DNA of 64,000 nucleotides from Vibrio albus (GCF_003144035.1 NZ_QFWT01000004.1:1-64000), one strand, 5' to 3'; counted from the stretch's first letter, positions 1 through 8,626 are shown. Numbers and translations are program-made. The notes: generated by a model not told the origin, from the letters alone.

Positions 1-308
1 GCGAGAAGTCTCGTGCGCATCCTAGCATCGGATGCTGAACGAATGAGTTTGGGGAAGTCTGGGATTGTCATATCAGCTCCTATTTGAAGCTGATATTAGA
101 TCATAAAATTAGTGCGATTGGTATAATCAAAAGCTTACTCCGCTTTCCTTTCTGGTTTCCAGCGATTTTTCACTCTATCAACTCTCAAAGAAACAGGACA
201 AAGACCCGCTAGCCGTTTTCTTGCTGGCAAAACAATCCCGTTCAGGTTCTGTTCAGCTTCGGTTTCTTATTATGAAAGTGAAAGGTAGTTACTCACTTGG
301 AGAAAGAG
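1..308. other. Intergenic region upstream of the glycine-zipper gene
   Basis: No gene is visible here. Two short hairpins can be drawn: GCATCC at 17-22 with GGATGC at 30-35, and ATATCAGCT at 70-78 with AGCTGATAT at 88-96. Neither is followed by a clear T run. The right end holds a direct repeat described separately (240-256). The upstream gene lies outside the window. Confidence 0.5.
240..256 (+). promoter_or_regulatory. Direct repeat with PhoP-box-like layout
   Basis: GTTCAG occurs twice, at 240-245 and 251-256, separated by 5 bases, giving an 11-base period. OmpR/PhoB-family regulators such as PhoP bind direct hexamer repeats of this geometry. A response regulator of that family is encoded 1.1 kb downstream. 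The link is inference: the hexamer differs from the enterobacterial GTTTA core, and the site could serve another regulator. Confidence 0.35.
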
Positions 309-893
309 ATGAAAAAGCTAACAGTTACTGCAATTATCATCACGGCTTGCTTAAGTACAAATGTGATGGCCAGAGAACACGCACGCTATGATTATGCAAG
401 AGTCGTTAGTTCTACCCCTGTTTATGATCATATTGCACGTAGAGTACCAATTCAGACCTGTCGAAATAATGATCACAGGTATCACTCACCAAGGCCAAAG
501 GACAGCTCAGTGGTCCCTGTTGTCGTTGGCGGCGTTATCGGTGGCGCTGTTGGACACTCTATCGGTTCCAGCAGAACCGATAAACAAATAGGCATGATTG
601 CCGGTACCGTAATCGGAGCGACTATTGGCGCAAATATAGAGCAAGGTGGCCAACACCATCATCAAGCTCCTGGTCATCAGTGCTCCACAACATACCAGGT
701 TGAATATGAACAGGTACTGATTGGATTTGACGTTATTTATCAATATCATGGTCATAGATACCATACTCATACCAAACATCGTCCGAACAAAAGAATCCAA
801 GTACCTGTAAAGGGTCGTCCTGGCAGAAAACATATAAAGGGACATCCGGGCAATGTCGCTATGAATCCGAGACATCATGATAAGCGGTATTAA
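309..893 (+). CDS. Glycine-zipper 2TM-domain envelope protein
   Basis: Predicted exported protein of 194 residues. The frame can be extended to a TTG at 297, but ATG 309 has a GGAG site six bases upstream and starts directly on a signal peptide (MKKL, hydrophobic core, cleavage after NVMA). Residues about 67-112 are rich in Gly and Ala with GxxxG spacing (GGVIGGAVGH, GTVIGATIGA), which is the glycine-zipper 2TM domain of Rickettsia 17-kDa-antigen-like outer-membrane lipoproteins and SlyB-like proteins. No lipobox cysteine is seen at the cleavage site. The C-terminal third is rich in His, Arg and Lys. SlyB-like proteins often belong to PhoP regulons, and a PhoPQ-like system lies just downstream. 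The molecular function is unknown. Confidence 0.75.
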   Translation: MKKLTVTAIIITACLSTNVMAREHARYDYARVVSSTPVYDHIARRVPIQTCRNNDHRYHSPRPKDSSVVPVVVGGVIGGAVGHSIGSSRTDKQIGMIAGTVIGATIGANIEQGGQHHHQAPGHQCSTTYQVEYEQVLIGFDVIYQYHGHRYHTHTKHRPNKRIQVPVKGRPGRKHIKGHPGNVAMNPRHHDKRY

Positions 894-970
894 TAGTTGA
901 AATAGCGTCCGGAGCGATTTGAAATTTAAGCTGCCAACTTAAACCAGTTCGCATAATATTAATGGATATC

Positions 971-1040
971 TAACCTGAGCAGTAAGCAGGAAAAGGATGA
1001 AAAAACTATCACTAACGTCACTTATCCAGTGCTCAGGTTA
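971..1040 (+). repeat. 10-bp inverted repeat spanning the pepSY leader
   Basis: TAACCTGAGC at 971-980 is the exact reverse complement of GCTCAGGTTA at 1031-1040. The 50 bases between the arms contain a ribosome binding site and a short reading frame (997-1053). The long stem could form in the mRNA ahead of the PepSY gene. Confidence 0.5.
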
Positions 1041-1053
1041 CCTACTATGTTGA
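997..1053 (+). CDS. Possible 18-residue leader peptide upstream of pepSY
   Basis: ATG 997 follows a purine-rich AGGAAAAGG site and opens a frame encoding MKKLSLTSLIQCSGYLLC. It is out of frame with the PepSY gene. Its TGA stop (1051-1053) lies inside the TGAGGA ribosome binding site of that gene, so translation of the two could be coupled. It may be a regulatory leader, or the decayed start of a secreted protein (the MKKL start and hydrophobic run resemble a signal peptide). No family is recognised. Confidence 0.35.
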   Translation: MKKLSLTSLIQCSGYLLC

Positions 1054-1061
1054 GGACAGTA

Positions 1062-1331
1062 ATGCGAACAATTATCCAGATTTTGCTCATTTCAATAACA
1101 CTGTCATATGCTTCGGTGGCTAACGCCAAATCAGCGAACAACAGTGATGGTATAAGTGCATCCAGTCAATCTGAGGCTGCGCAAGTTGCCAGACAACACT
1201 TTGGCGGCAAGGTACTTAAAGTTCAGCTAGACAGCCGAAAAAGCCCGGCTAAATACAGAGTGAAGCTGTTAACCGAAGATGGCACTGTCAAAGTCGTCAC
1301 CATTATGGCCAGCCCGAAAAAGGAAAAGTAG
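1062..1331 (+). CDS. PepSY-domain periplasmic protein
   Basis: Protein of 89 residues. The start at ATG 1062 is chosen over GTG 1029 and ATG 1047 because TGAGGA lies about six bases upstream and a compact signal peptide follows (MRTIIQ, hydrophobic core, cleavage after SVANA). The mature part (about residues 35-85) matches a single PepSY fold: a helix with AAQVARQHFGGKVLKV, then strands with YRVKLLTEDGTVKVVTI. PepSY domains are thought to modulate proteases or sensor histidine kinases in the periplasm. The stop is two bases before the response-regulator start, so it is almost surely co-transcribed with the two-component genes and may act as an accessory to the sensor. Confidence 0.8.
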   Translation: MRTIIQILLISITLSYASVANAKSANNSDGISASSQSEAAQVARQHFGGKVLKVQLDSRKSPAKYRVKLLTEDGTVKVVTIMASPKKEK

Positions 1332-1333
1332 TC

Positions 1334-2008
1334 ATGCGCATCCTCATTGTTGAAGACGAACGGTTGATGCTTGAGCGGCTCAAAGAGTTTTTCTCTGAAG
1401 AAAAATACGCGGTGGACACAGCCGAAGATGGTGAAAGCGGCTGGTTTTTGGGGGCTGAGATAGACTATGACCTTGCGATTATCGATGTGGGATTACCCAA
1501 AATAGATGGCATTCAACTGACCAGCAGGTTACGAAAACATGGGGTTGATTTCCCGATTCTGATTCTTACCGCTCGCGGACTCTGGCAAGACAAAGTCGAA
1601 GGACTTGAAGCTGGTGCCGATGATTACCTCACCAAGCCCTTTCATTTTGAAGAGCTTAAGGCAAGAGCCAATGCCTTGCTTAGACGAGCCAATGGAAGCG
1701 CCTCCAAAGAACTACAAGAAGGGCCTATTCGCATTGATCTCTCAGCGAAAACCGTGACGCTGAATGATCAATTAGTGGATCTAACCAGTTACGAATATCG
1801 CACTCTGGAATATCTGATGCTGAAACCTCAACAGGTGGTCTCTAAAACAGAATTGACTGAGCATCTTTACGATCAGGATTTCGACCGAGATTCCAATGTT
1901 ATTGAGGTATTCATCGGCCGGTTAAGGAAAAAACTCGATCCGGAAAATAAGATCAAACCGATTGCGACTGTGCGTGGACAAGGATATAAGTTCGTAATCG
2001 ATGACTAA
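1334..2008 (+). CDS. PhoP/OmpR-family response regulator
   Basis: Response regulator of 224 residues. The N-terminal receiver domain (1-115) has the acidic pair E7/D8, the phospho-acceptor Asp51 in IIDVGLPKIDG, Thr79 in LTARG and Lys101 in LTKPFHFEEL. The C-terminal winged-helix domain (about 130-224) ends with the usual VRGQGYKF motif. It presumably activates or represses transcription when phosphorylated by the kinase encoded next, whose start overlaps its end by 8 bases. The kinase is PhoQ-like, so the pair resembles PhoPQ; Vibrio carry several related systems, such as CarRS/VprAB, and I do not assign an orthologue. Confidence 0.9.
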   Translation: MRILIVEDERLMLERLKEFFSEEKYAVDTAEDGESGWFLGAEIDYDLAIIDVGLPKIDGIQLTSRLRKHGVDFPILILTARGLWQDKVEGLEAGADDYLTKPFHFEELKARANALLRRANGSASKELQEGPIRIDLSAKTVTLNDQLVDLTSYEYRTLEYLMLKPQQVVSKTELTEHLYDQDFDRDSNVIEVFIGRLRKKLDPENKIKPIATVRGQGYKFVIDD

Positions 2009-3392
2009 GCGAAACCGTTCAAAAAAAAGCCCTTCACTGGCAAATAACTATTTGTTAGTAAACCGCTTGTCATTAGTAAACCGCTTGTTACTAACCTCGC
2101 TGGTATTCCTGCCGGTATTTATGAGCCTGGGCTCACTGATACTGTATACCGCTTTCAAAGCAAGCCTCGAAACCTCGCTACAAAACCAGATGCAGAGTCA
2201 GGCTTATGCCTTGATGAGTGATGCTGAGCTTGAGAAACAGGGATTGTGGATGCCGGAACGGATGGCCGACCCCAGCTTTCAACAGACGAGCAGTGGTCAA
2301 TTCGCATGGATAACCGATCAAAACCAACCTCTATGGCGTTCACCCTCCAGCATTCTGCTGGATGAACCGATGTTACAGCCCACCTCCCCGGTGACACCTG
2401 GTGAGATTCATTTTGAGGTACCATCGGACCATTTCCCATATTATCAGCTTATCTATGATACCCGTTGGCAATCGGAGAATGGCGAGCAATTTCTGAGATT
2501 TGTCGTTGCTCATGACCCTTCAGCCCTATCAGCTGAATTGGACAGCTTTAGCCGGCAAATTATATTCTGGATATCCGGATTAACCCTGCTGCTGCTGATC
2601 ATTCAGTACCTGATAACCCGTTGGGGACTACAGCCTCTGGACAAAATAGCGGTAGACCTATCTCGTCTGGAGTCTGGAAAAATCCAGTTACTTAAGGGCA
2701 ATTATCCAAAAGAGCTAAATCCGGTGATCAACAACCTGAATCAGGTGCTGACAGTCCAGCGTACGCAGCGAGAGCGCTTTAAAAATACGCTTGCCGACCT
2801 TGCTCATAGCCTGAAAACACCGCTGGCAATTATTAAGTCAAATTACCAGACAACAGATGATCGGATCATTGATGAACAGGTGACCCGTATGAATAACATC
2901 ATTAGTCATCATCTAAGTCGTGCTCATTTAGGCTATCAACCACTCGCAGGGCACGTTGCCGTGCTTCCGCTTATTTCCCGGCTCACTGGGGCTATAACCA
3001 AACTGGATAGGTATTCGAACATGGATATTCAGCTCAGAATCGCTGACGACGTCCACTTTCATGGTGAAGATGGCGATCTAATGGAGATCATGGGAAATCT
3101 TATCGAAAATGCCTGCAAGTACGGAAAAAGCAAAATTGAGATTTCAGCAATGAATTCAGACAAAGGATTGAAAATCAGCGTAGAAGATGACGGGCCGGGT
3201 ATCGATTTGCATCTTCGCACCTCAATACTAAAACGCGGTGCCCGCTCTGATACCGCGAGCCTGGGTCAGGGGCTGGGGCTAGCTGTCGTGACAGACATAT
3301 TGAGCAGTTACGATGGTGAGTTGAATATCTCCACCTCACATCTTGGTGGGGCGTGTTTTTCATTCATACTTCCAAATAAGGTGGGCAAATAA
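2001..3392 (+). CDS. PhoQ-like sensor histidine kinase
   Basis: Inner-membrane sensor kinase of 463 residues. TM1 lies at about 28-52 and TM2 at about 187-208, enclosing a periplasmic sensor of some 135 residues that contains ITDQNQPLWRSPSS, a pattern I associate with PhoQ-like sensors. After a HAMP-like linker, the H-box reads LADLAHSLKTPLA with phospho-acceptor His269; the HSLKTPLA form is typical of PhoQ. The ATPase domain has NLIENACKYG (N box), EDDGPGID (G1) and GQGLGLAVV (G2). It overlaps the response-regulator gene by 8 bases. The ligand cannot be read from sequence; divalent cations, acid pH or cationic peptides are the known PhoQ signals. Confidence 0.85.
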   Translation: MTKRNRSKKSPSLANNYLLVNRLSLVNRLLLTSLVFLPVFMSLGSLILYTAFKASLETSLQNQMQSQAYALMSDAELEKQGLWMPERMADPSFQQTSSGQFAWITDQNQPLWRSPSSILLDEPMLQPTSPVTPGEIHFEVPSDHFPYYQLIYDTRWQSENGEQFLRFVVAHDPSALSAELDSFSRQIIFWISGLTLLLLIIQYLITRWGLQPLDKIAVDLSRLESGKIQLLKGNYPKELNPVINNLNQVLTVQRTQRERFKNTLADLAHSLKTPLAIIKSNYQTTDDRIIDEQVTRMNNIISHHLSRAHLGYQPLAGHVAVLPLISRLTGAITKLDRYSNMDIQLRIADDVHFHGEDGDLMEIMGNLIENACKYGKSKIEISAMNSDKGLKISVEDDGPGIDLHLRTSILKRGARSDTASLGQGLGLAVVTDILSSYDGELNISTSHLGGACFSFILPNKVGK

Positions 3393-3545
3393 GCAACAGA
3401 CCGCCCTTAACGGCTAATCTCCAACCTTTCAAATTATTTGAAGCTACCATTAAAAACCTTTCGATTTTTTCATAACGCTTATCCCTCTACACTTAAACTA
3501 AGGCATACAGAGGCATTCTTTGTAGCACAATGATATGGAGGCCAA

Positions 3546-4517
3546 ATGGGGTTACTGATCGATGGTGTATGGCACGATAAATGGTACGACACTAAATCAA
3601 GTAAAGGTCAGTTTAAGCGCGAAGACGCACAACTGAGAAACTGGGTTACAGCCGATGGAACTCCCGGAGCAAGTGGAGACGGGGGATTTAAAGCCGAATC
3701 CGGACGTTATCACCTGTATGTATCACTGGCCTGCCCCTGGGCCCACCGCACACTGATTTTCCGCCGTATAAAGGAGCTGGAAGCACATATATCCGTCTCT
3801 GTGGTCAGCCCCGATATGCTGGGGAACGGCTGGACGTTCGATACCGATAACCACAGCACTGGTGATGCGCTATTTGGTTATAACTACCTTCATCAGGTTT
3901 ACACCCGTAACCACCCCAAATACACGGGCAGGGTCACGGTACCGGTGTTATGGGATAAAAAACTAGGCCGCATCGTCAGTAATGAATCCTCTGAAATCAT
4001 CCGCATGTTCAATTCGGCTTTCGATGAATTAACGGGTAATACTCTCGATTTCTATCCGGAGGAGAACAGAGCATTCATTGATGAGATAAACACATTTGTC
4101 TACGACAACATCAACAATGGCGTGTATAAAGCCGGATTTGCGACGACACAGGAAGCCTACTCAGAGGCGTATAACGCCCTGTTCAACTCGTTGGATACCG
4201 TTGAAAATAAACTCGAGCATAACCGCTACCTGACGGGAGATGACATTACCGAGGCTGACTGGCGTCTGTTTACCACATTGATCCGTTTTGATGCCGTATA
4301 CTTCGGCCACTTTAAGTGTAATAAACGGCAAATGGAGCAATATAAAAATATCCGCGGTTATCTGAGAGAGTTATATCAGTACCCCGGTGTTGCTGACACC
4401 GTCGATTTCTACCACATAAAACGTCATTATTACTTCAGCCATACGATGATCAACCCGACTCAGGTGGTACCGGAAGGGCCGGAGATCAATTATATGTCCG
4501 CTCCTGAGCGGGAATAG
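3546..4517 (+). CDS. yqjG: Glutathionyl-hydroquinone reductase
   Basis: Cytoplasmic Xi-class glutathione transferase of 323 residues, the usual length. It reduces glutathionyl-hydroquinones using glutathione, a quinone detoxification activity. The thioredoxin-fold active site is SLACPWAHR with catalytic Cys63, the position known for E. coli YqjG. The all-alpha C-terminal domain includes LTGDDITEADWRLFTTLIRFD, the family signature, and later Tyr-rich motifs (NIRGYLRELYQ, HIKRHYYFSH). The start has GGAG about seven bases upstream. The gene stands alone on the plus strand and converges on the LysR gene, with only 26 bases between them. Confidence 0.93.
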   Translation: MGLLIDGVWHDKWYDTKSSKGQFKREDAQLRNWVTADGTPGASGDGGFKAESGRYHLYVSLACPWAHRTLIFRRIKELEAHISVSVVSPDMLGNGWTFDTDNHSTGDALFGYNYLHQVYTRNHPKYTGRVTVPVLWDKKLGRIVSNESSEIIRMFNSAFDELTGNTLDFYPEENRAFIDEINTFVYDNINNGVYKAGFATTQEAYSEAYNALFNSLDTVENKLEHNRYLTGDDITEADWRLFTTLIRFDAVYFGHFKCNKRQMEQYKNIRGYLRELYQYPGVADTVDFYHIKRHYYFSHTMINPTQVVPEGPEINYMSAPERE

Positions 4518-4543
4518 TGACTGGCTTCCTCTGAAACTGCAGC

Positions 4544-5440
4544 TTACTGATAGTCAGGCATCTCCCAGGCCTGACTAAAGTGAATAAAGGTTTCCATTAA
4601 CGGACTGCGGTATTTTTCTTTATGGTAAATCAGCCAGTATTGTCGCTTGATTTCCACCGGCAAGCTTAAAGCCGCCACCCGACCATCCTTAACCGCATGA
4701 GCGATGGCATAGTCAGAAATACAGGTCACCCCGATTCCGGCTGCCACACAATTCAAAATAGCCTCCGTTTTATTTAATTCCAAAACCTGGTGCCAGTCTC
4801 TCAGGTGAGAAGCCACATGATTCAGAAAAAAGTCCCGGGTACCAGAGCCCTGTTCTCTTAATATCCATTCAGAGTGCTCCAGATCAGCAAAGGTTAAATG
4901 CTCAAGTTGGGTCAGTGGGTGTTCCGGAGGACAGGCAATGACCATCTCATCTTGCAGCCATGGCAACATCATCAGGTCGTTCTGCCTTATCTGACCTTCA
5001 ACCAGGCCGATATCCAGTTCAAACTCACTCAGTTTCCGGCATATTTCCGCGGTATTAGAGATAAACATCGACTGCTCTGTATGACCGGAATGCTCCCGAA
5101 AATCCTGCAACAGAAAGGGGGTAACCTGTATACCGACCGTATCACTGGATCCGATTCTGAGCCTGCCGCTCACCGGACCTTCCTGATCAAACATTTTCTC
5201 GATAGTATGCGAGCGCGACAGCATCTCATCAGCAACGGGTAGTAAGCGCTTACCTTGCTCATTAATCATCAGTCGATTGTTGCTGCGATCAAATAATTTA
5301 TGCCCTAGCTGCTTTTCCAGCTCAGACAAAGCCATACTGACAGCTGCTTTAGACAGAAACAGTTTATCTGCGGCACCGGTAATGGTTTTTTCCTGCGCAA
5401 TAGAGACAAACACTTTTAGCTGCTTTAACGATATGCTCAC
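4544..5440 (-). CDS. YeiE-like LysR-type transcriptional regulator
   Basis: LysR-family regulator of 298 residues with a GTG start. The N-terminal helix-turn-helix covers about residues 1-60 (LKQLKVFVSIAQEKTITGAA, LSKAAVSMALSELEKQLG, LFDRS). The effector domain contains ILREQGSGTRDFFLNHV and an IGVTCISDYAI stretch. I recognise these as close to E. coli YeiE, a regulator linked to iron and sulfite responses. The effector and targets here are unknown. It does not face a divergent target gene: its neighbours are the convergent yqjG and the diguanylate cyclase gene in the same direction, separated by a terminator. Confidence 0.8.
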   Translation of the reverse strand: MSISLKQLKVFVSIAQEKTITGAADKLFLSKAAVSMALSELEKQLGHKLFDRSNNRLMINEQGKRLLPVADEMLSRSHTIEKMFDQEGPVSGRLRIGSSDTVGIQVTPFLLQDFREHSGHTEQSMFISNTAEICRKLSEFELDIGLVEGQIRQNDLMMLPWLQDEMVIACPPEHPLTQLEHLTFADLEHSEWILREQGSGTRDFFLNHVASHLRDWHQVLELNKTEAILNCVAAGIGVTCISDYAIAHAVKDGRVAALSLPVEIKRQYWLIYHKEKYRSPLMETFIHFSQAWEMPDYQ

Positions 5441-5479
5441 GACCCTACCCCGGATATCAAAGATACCTGAACATATATG

Positions 5480-5506
5480 AAAAAAGGCAGACAGTCCAAA
5501 TCTGCC
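5480..5506 (-). terminator. Rho-independent terminator of the SBP-cyclase operon
   Basis: Read on the minus strand, GGCAGA (5506-5501) pairs with TCTGCC (5491-5486) and is followed by six T (5485-5480). It lies 35 bases downstream of the diguanylate cyclase stop and upstream of the LysR gene. Confidence 0.7.
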
Positions 5507-5541
5507 CCATATTTCTCAATGTCTAACCACACTCTGCCGGG

Positions 5542-6891
5542 TTATATTTCACAACCAAATGCCTTTGCGTTTTTTGATTTTGCCAATACCGTTTCTCCGT
5601 CGAAACAAACACTTTCCGACAACTCTTTCGCCTGATACATCGCCATGTCAGCTTTATGTATCAGTTCATTTCTATTTTCCGCCTGTCCAGGAAAATAGGA
5701 GACACCGATGCTCACACCGATATATAGCTCTTCTCCGGCGAAAATGATCGGCTTTTCCAGCTCATCGATCAGTTGTTGAGCCTTATGCGCCACAATGTCA
5801 AAACTGTCCAGCAAATCCAGGCAAACCAAAAACTCATCCCCTCCCTGCCGTCCAACCTGATCCGTTTCCCTGACAGACTCTTCTAACCGTCTTGCAATCG
5901 ATTTTAATACCAGATCTCCGGCGTCATGCCCTTTTTCATCATTGATCGGTTTGAAGTTATCCAGATCAATAAATAAGAGCGCGATTTTCGTGCCGGTACG
6001 ATCCGCTCTGGATATGGCTCTGTCGATAGCGTTTTCCAGTGCTCTGCGGTTAAGCAGGTTAGTGAGCGAATCATGTTCAGACAAAAACTCCAACTGATTC
6101 TTTTGCTTTTCCAGCTCAGCCGTTTGACGGGTAACCTCCGTTTCCAGTTCTTTTTTTGTCACCATCGACATTCTGAGAGAACTGGTCATACGATTGAAAA
6201 ATTTCGCTAAATCAACAAACTCTGTATCAAGGTTATCGTATATGATTTGTCTGCCAAGCACTCCCTGGCTGAGGTGGTAAATCGCATTCTGAAAGATCTG
6301 CGATCCTCGCCTGAAACGACGCAATATCGATAATGCAATGCTGCTCAACATAACCGAGCTCAGGATAAGCACAATAGATGTGTAATAGAGCATCACACGG
6401 GTCTCTGCTTCATTGTTATTTACGATCGTTTTATGCACATAAGCAATCTCTTCCGACATACTCTGGATCAACATATTGTAGCGGGCGTGCAACAGGCCGG
6501 AAGAACTGATCGCCCCTTGAGGCTTATCAGGGGATGTATCCAGCTTCTTTAAACGCATTTCCTGTTTCAGTAAGTTGGCCAGGCTATCATTCATTTTTAT
6601 CAGGTTCGCCAACTGAAGGTTATGAGCCTTTCCCGGCTGTAATACATGAGATAATTCCTGCTGAGCGATCTCTACCTGCCTAAAACTTTCCGTATCCCCG
6701 CGCTGCGAAAAAAACCACAACTGGCTTCTCAGCAAGTCTATCCCTAACTGGATCTCCGTCAGATGCCTGAGTTCATTTCCTGTTACCTCTTGTTCCCGGT
6801 AGATTTTGATCATCGACCCCATGATCAAAATGGTTAACAGAAAACTGATCGCAAAAAGGATGAGCAATTTTTTATACATGGAGTTAATCAT
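5542..6891 (-). CDS. Membrane diguanylate cyclase (GGDEF)
   Basis: Makes the second messenger cyclic di-GMP from two GTP. It has 449 residues when started at ATG 6891, which has AAGGTGG eight bases upstream; a longer frame to 6921 would overlap the previous gene. Features in order: TM1 at about 5-27, a helical periplasmic sensor of roughly 130 residues, TM2 at about 172-193, a HAMP-like coiled linker (ELETEVTRQTAELEKQ), and a GGDEF domain starting near LTNLLNRRALENAID. The active-site motif GGDEF is intact at 350-354 and the inhibitory I-site RETD is at 341-344, so it should be active and product-inhibited. No EAL domain is present. It follows the substrate-binding-protein gene by four bases. 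Confidence 0.9.
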   Translation of the reverse strand: MINSMYKKLLILFAISFLLTILIMGSMIKIYREQEVTGNELRHLTEIQLGIDLLRSQLWFFSQRGDTESFRQVEIAQQELSHVLQPGKAHNLQLANLIKMNDSLANLLKQEMRLKKLDTSPDKPQGAISSSGLLHARYNMLIQSMSEEIAYVHKTIVNNNEAETRVMLYYTSIVLILSSVMLSSIALSILRRFRRGSQIFQNAIYHLSQGVLGRQIIYDNLDTEFVDLAKFFNRMTSSLRMSMVTKKELETEVTRQTAELEKQKNQLEFLSEHDSLTNLLNRRALENAIDRAISRADRTGTKIALLFIDLDNFKPINDEKGHDAGDLVLKSIARRLEESVRETDQVGRQGGDEFLVCLDLLDSFDIVAHKAQQLIDELEKPIIFAGEELYIGVSIGVSYFPGQAENRNELIHKADMAMYQAKELSESVCFDGETVLAKSKNAKAFGCEI

Positions 6892-6895
6892 TCGA

Positions 6896-7906
6896 TCATT
6901 CCACCTTATTTGCTGCATCAAAAGGCTGACGATAAATCACCGACCGCCAGTCAGGCAACTCTCCTTCCACCAGACCTCGCTCAAGTGCCCAGCGAGCCTG
7001 AAGCTGCAAATTTGACAGCAGTGAGCTCCCCAGGGATAAACGAAAAACATAGTCATTCCATGACCATTCAAGCTCATTCAGCGGGATATTCAGTTTTTCC
7101 GCCACAATTTGCTTTGCCTGCTCGGGATGAGTATGAATCCAATCGATCGCACGTCCTAACACCTGAATAATCTGCCCGGTTTGGTCATTTCGACTCTGTA
7201 GGTATGACTTATACGACAACAGGTTAAACGAAAGCTGATAAATACCCGGGATACCCAGATTAACGACATCGCTGCCGGCCTGAAGATGGGCTCTATAGCC
7301 GTATGGTTCCCATATCGAAACCGCATCCACCTGAAAAGAAATAAGCTGATGAACCAGTTCTTCGGGAGCCAGATAAACTTTGGTTACCGGCATATCTTTC
7401 AGCTTGTTTACTATCAGCATGGTATCAAAATAAAACTCACTGGCACTGGCTTTGACTACACCAACTTTCTTTCCCCTCAGATCATTAACGGAGTACACCC
7501 CGCTCGAAGACAAAGTAAGCAACTTCAAATCATTAGCAGATTCAACAAAACTGACCACCAGAGCCAGATCATCATCGGTAAAACTATTAAACATCACGAC
7601 AGACTCCGATGCCGTGGCATAGTCAACTTTCCCCTTCTTCAGTAAATTGGTGCACTTTACCCCTCCCAGACAGGTAACATAACTCAGGTTGATATTATTC
7701 TCCCTGAACAGCTGTAAATGTTCCGCAATAAGAAAAGGAGAGCTCAGTGGCGTCAGAGAAATACCAATACGAACCGGTTCTCTTTCATTCATCAGAGAAT
7801 CGTCAGTGCTGCTTATAGTAAAATACATGATGAAAACTATGGCAGGCAGCAATACGTATAGTAATCGCTTTAATCGTTTCCTATTTGTTCTCATACTGTC
7901 TAACAT
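6896..7906 (-). CDS. Membrane-anchored NMT1/SsuA-like substrate-binding protein
   Basis: About 336 residues. The start is uncertain: the frame reaches a TTG at 7915, and ATG 7906 or ATG 7894 are alternatives with weak binding sites. A basic N-terminus and one hydrophobic segment (LLYVLLPAIVFIMYF) export or anchor it. The rest is a two-lobe periplasmic binding domain of the SsuA/ThiY/NMT1 type (IGISLTPLSSPFLIAEHLQLF, DYATASESVVMF, LRGKKVGVVKAS, AVSIWEPYGYRA). No permease or ATPase gene is nearby; the next gene, four bases on, is a diguanylate cyclase with a periplasmic domain. This suggests that the binding protein reports a ligand to the cyclase rather than feeding a transporter. The ligand is unknown. 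Confidence 0.8.
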   Translation of the reverse strand: MLDSMRTNRKRLKRLLYVLLPAIVFIMYFTISSTDDSLMNEREPVRIGISLTPLSSPFLIAEHLQLFRENNINLSYVTCLGGVKCTNLLKKGKVDYATASESVVMFNSFTDDDLALVVSFVESANDLKLLTLSSSGVYSVNDLRGKKVGVVKASASEFYFDTMLIVNKLKDMPVTKVYLAPEELVHQLISFQVDAVSIWEPYGYRAHLQAGSDVVNLGIPGIYQLSFNLLSYKSYLQSRNDQTGQIIQVLGRAIDWIHTHPEQAKQIVAEKLNIPLNELEWSWNDYVFRLSLGSSLLSNLQLQARWALERGLVEGELPDWRSVIYRQPFDAANKVE

Positions 7907-8053
7907 CCGGATCAATGTACTTTAAACTTTAGTACCTGACTGAGTTTTCGACCACCAATGCGACCAAGACTTCCTGCCCTTCTAAAACATTCTGACCTTA
8001 ATTGTGTAATAAACCCTTAATTGTGGAATAAACCGAATGAATAACGCGTCAGG

Positions 8054-8626
8054 ATGATTTATCCGCGGCTATGTGCGCCTTATCTCTTTTCTGTCGCCAC
8101 ACATAACGCTATGCTGCACTTAATGAAAACTATGAACTCAGCCATAATGAACAACCGAACTCTATATCCTAAAGCGGGTCTTGGCTCGCGACTGTATGCC
8201 CTGATTTATGATGGAATCCTTGTCCTTGCGCTGGAATTCTTCGCAGCAGGCATAGTGGTTGCCATCCTTAAAGCTCTGGTCGCTGCCGGACTGATGACCT
8301 ATGCCCCTTACTCCGGAGCCAGCGACCTGCTCGGTGGCCATCCGATACTCCGAAACCTGTATACCCTTTACCTTGGCGGAATATGGATCAGCTTTTTTGT
8401 TTATTTCTGGACAACAACAGGGCAGACACCCGGAATGCGGGCGCGGAAGCTGAGGCTACAAAATCCAGATGGCAGCCTGGTCAGCATTACTCAGGCATTG
8501 ATACGCATTGGTACTTCAGCGTTTGGTTTATCGAATCTCTCTTCCCCTTTCGATCGGCAAAAGCGGGGCTTCCATGATGTTTGGGCGAAAACAGATGTGG
8601 TGGTTCTGACCGATCAGGTCAGATAA
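8054..8626 (+). CDS. RDD-family membrane protein
   Basis: Small inner-membrane protein of up to 190 residues. The start is unclear because no good ribosome binding site precedes ATG 8054; ATG 8123 or 8147 would give 167 or 159 residues and would place the RDD motif near the N-terminus as is usual. The signature is GSRLYALIYDGILVLAL followed by further hydrophobic segments (LYLGGIWISFFVYFWTT) and the conserved TPGMRARKLRLQNPDG and KRGFHDVWAKT. The function of the family is poorly defined; some members are linked to ion transport. It converges on lptG with a shared terminator between them. Confidence 0.82.
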   Translation: MIYPRLCAPYLFSVATHNAMLHLMKTMNSAIMNNRTLYPKAGLGSRLYALIYDGILVLALEFFAAGIVVAILKALVAAGLMTYAPYSGASDLLGGHPILRNLYTLYLGGIWISFFVYFWTTTGQTPGMRARKLRLQNPDGSLVSITQALIRIGTSAFGLSNLSSPFDRQKRGFHDVWAKTDVVVLTDQVR

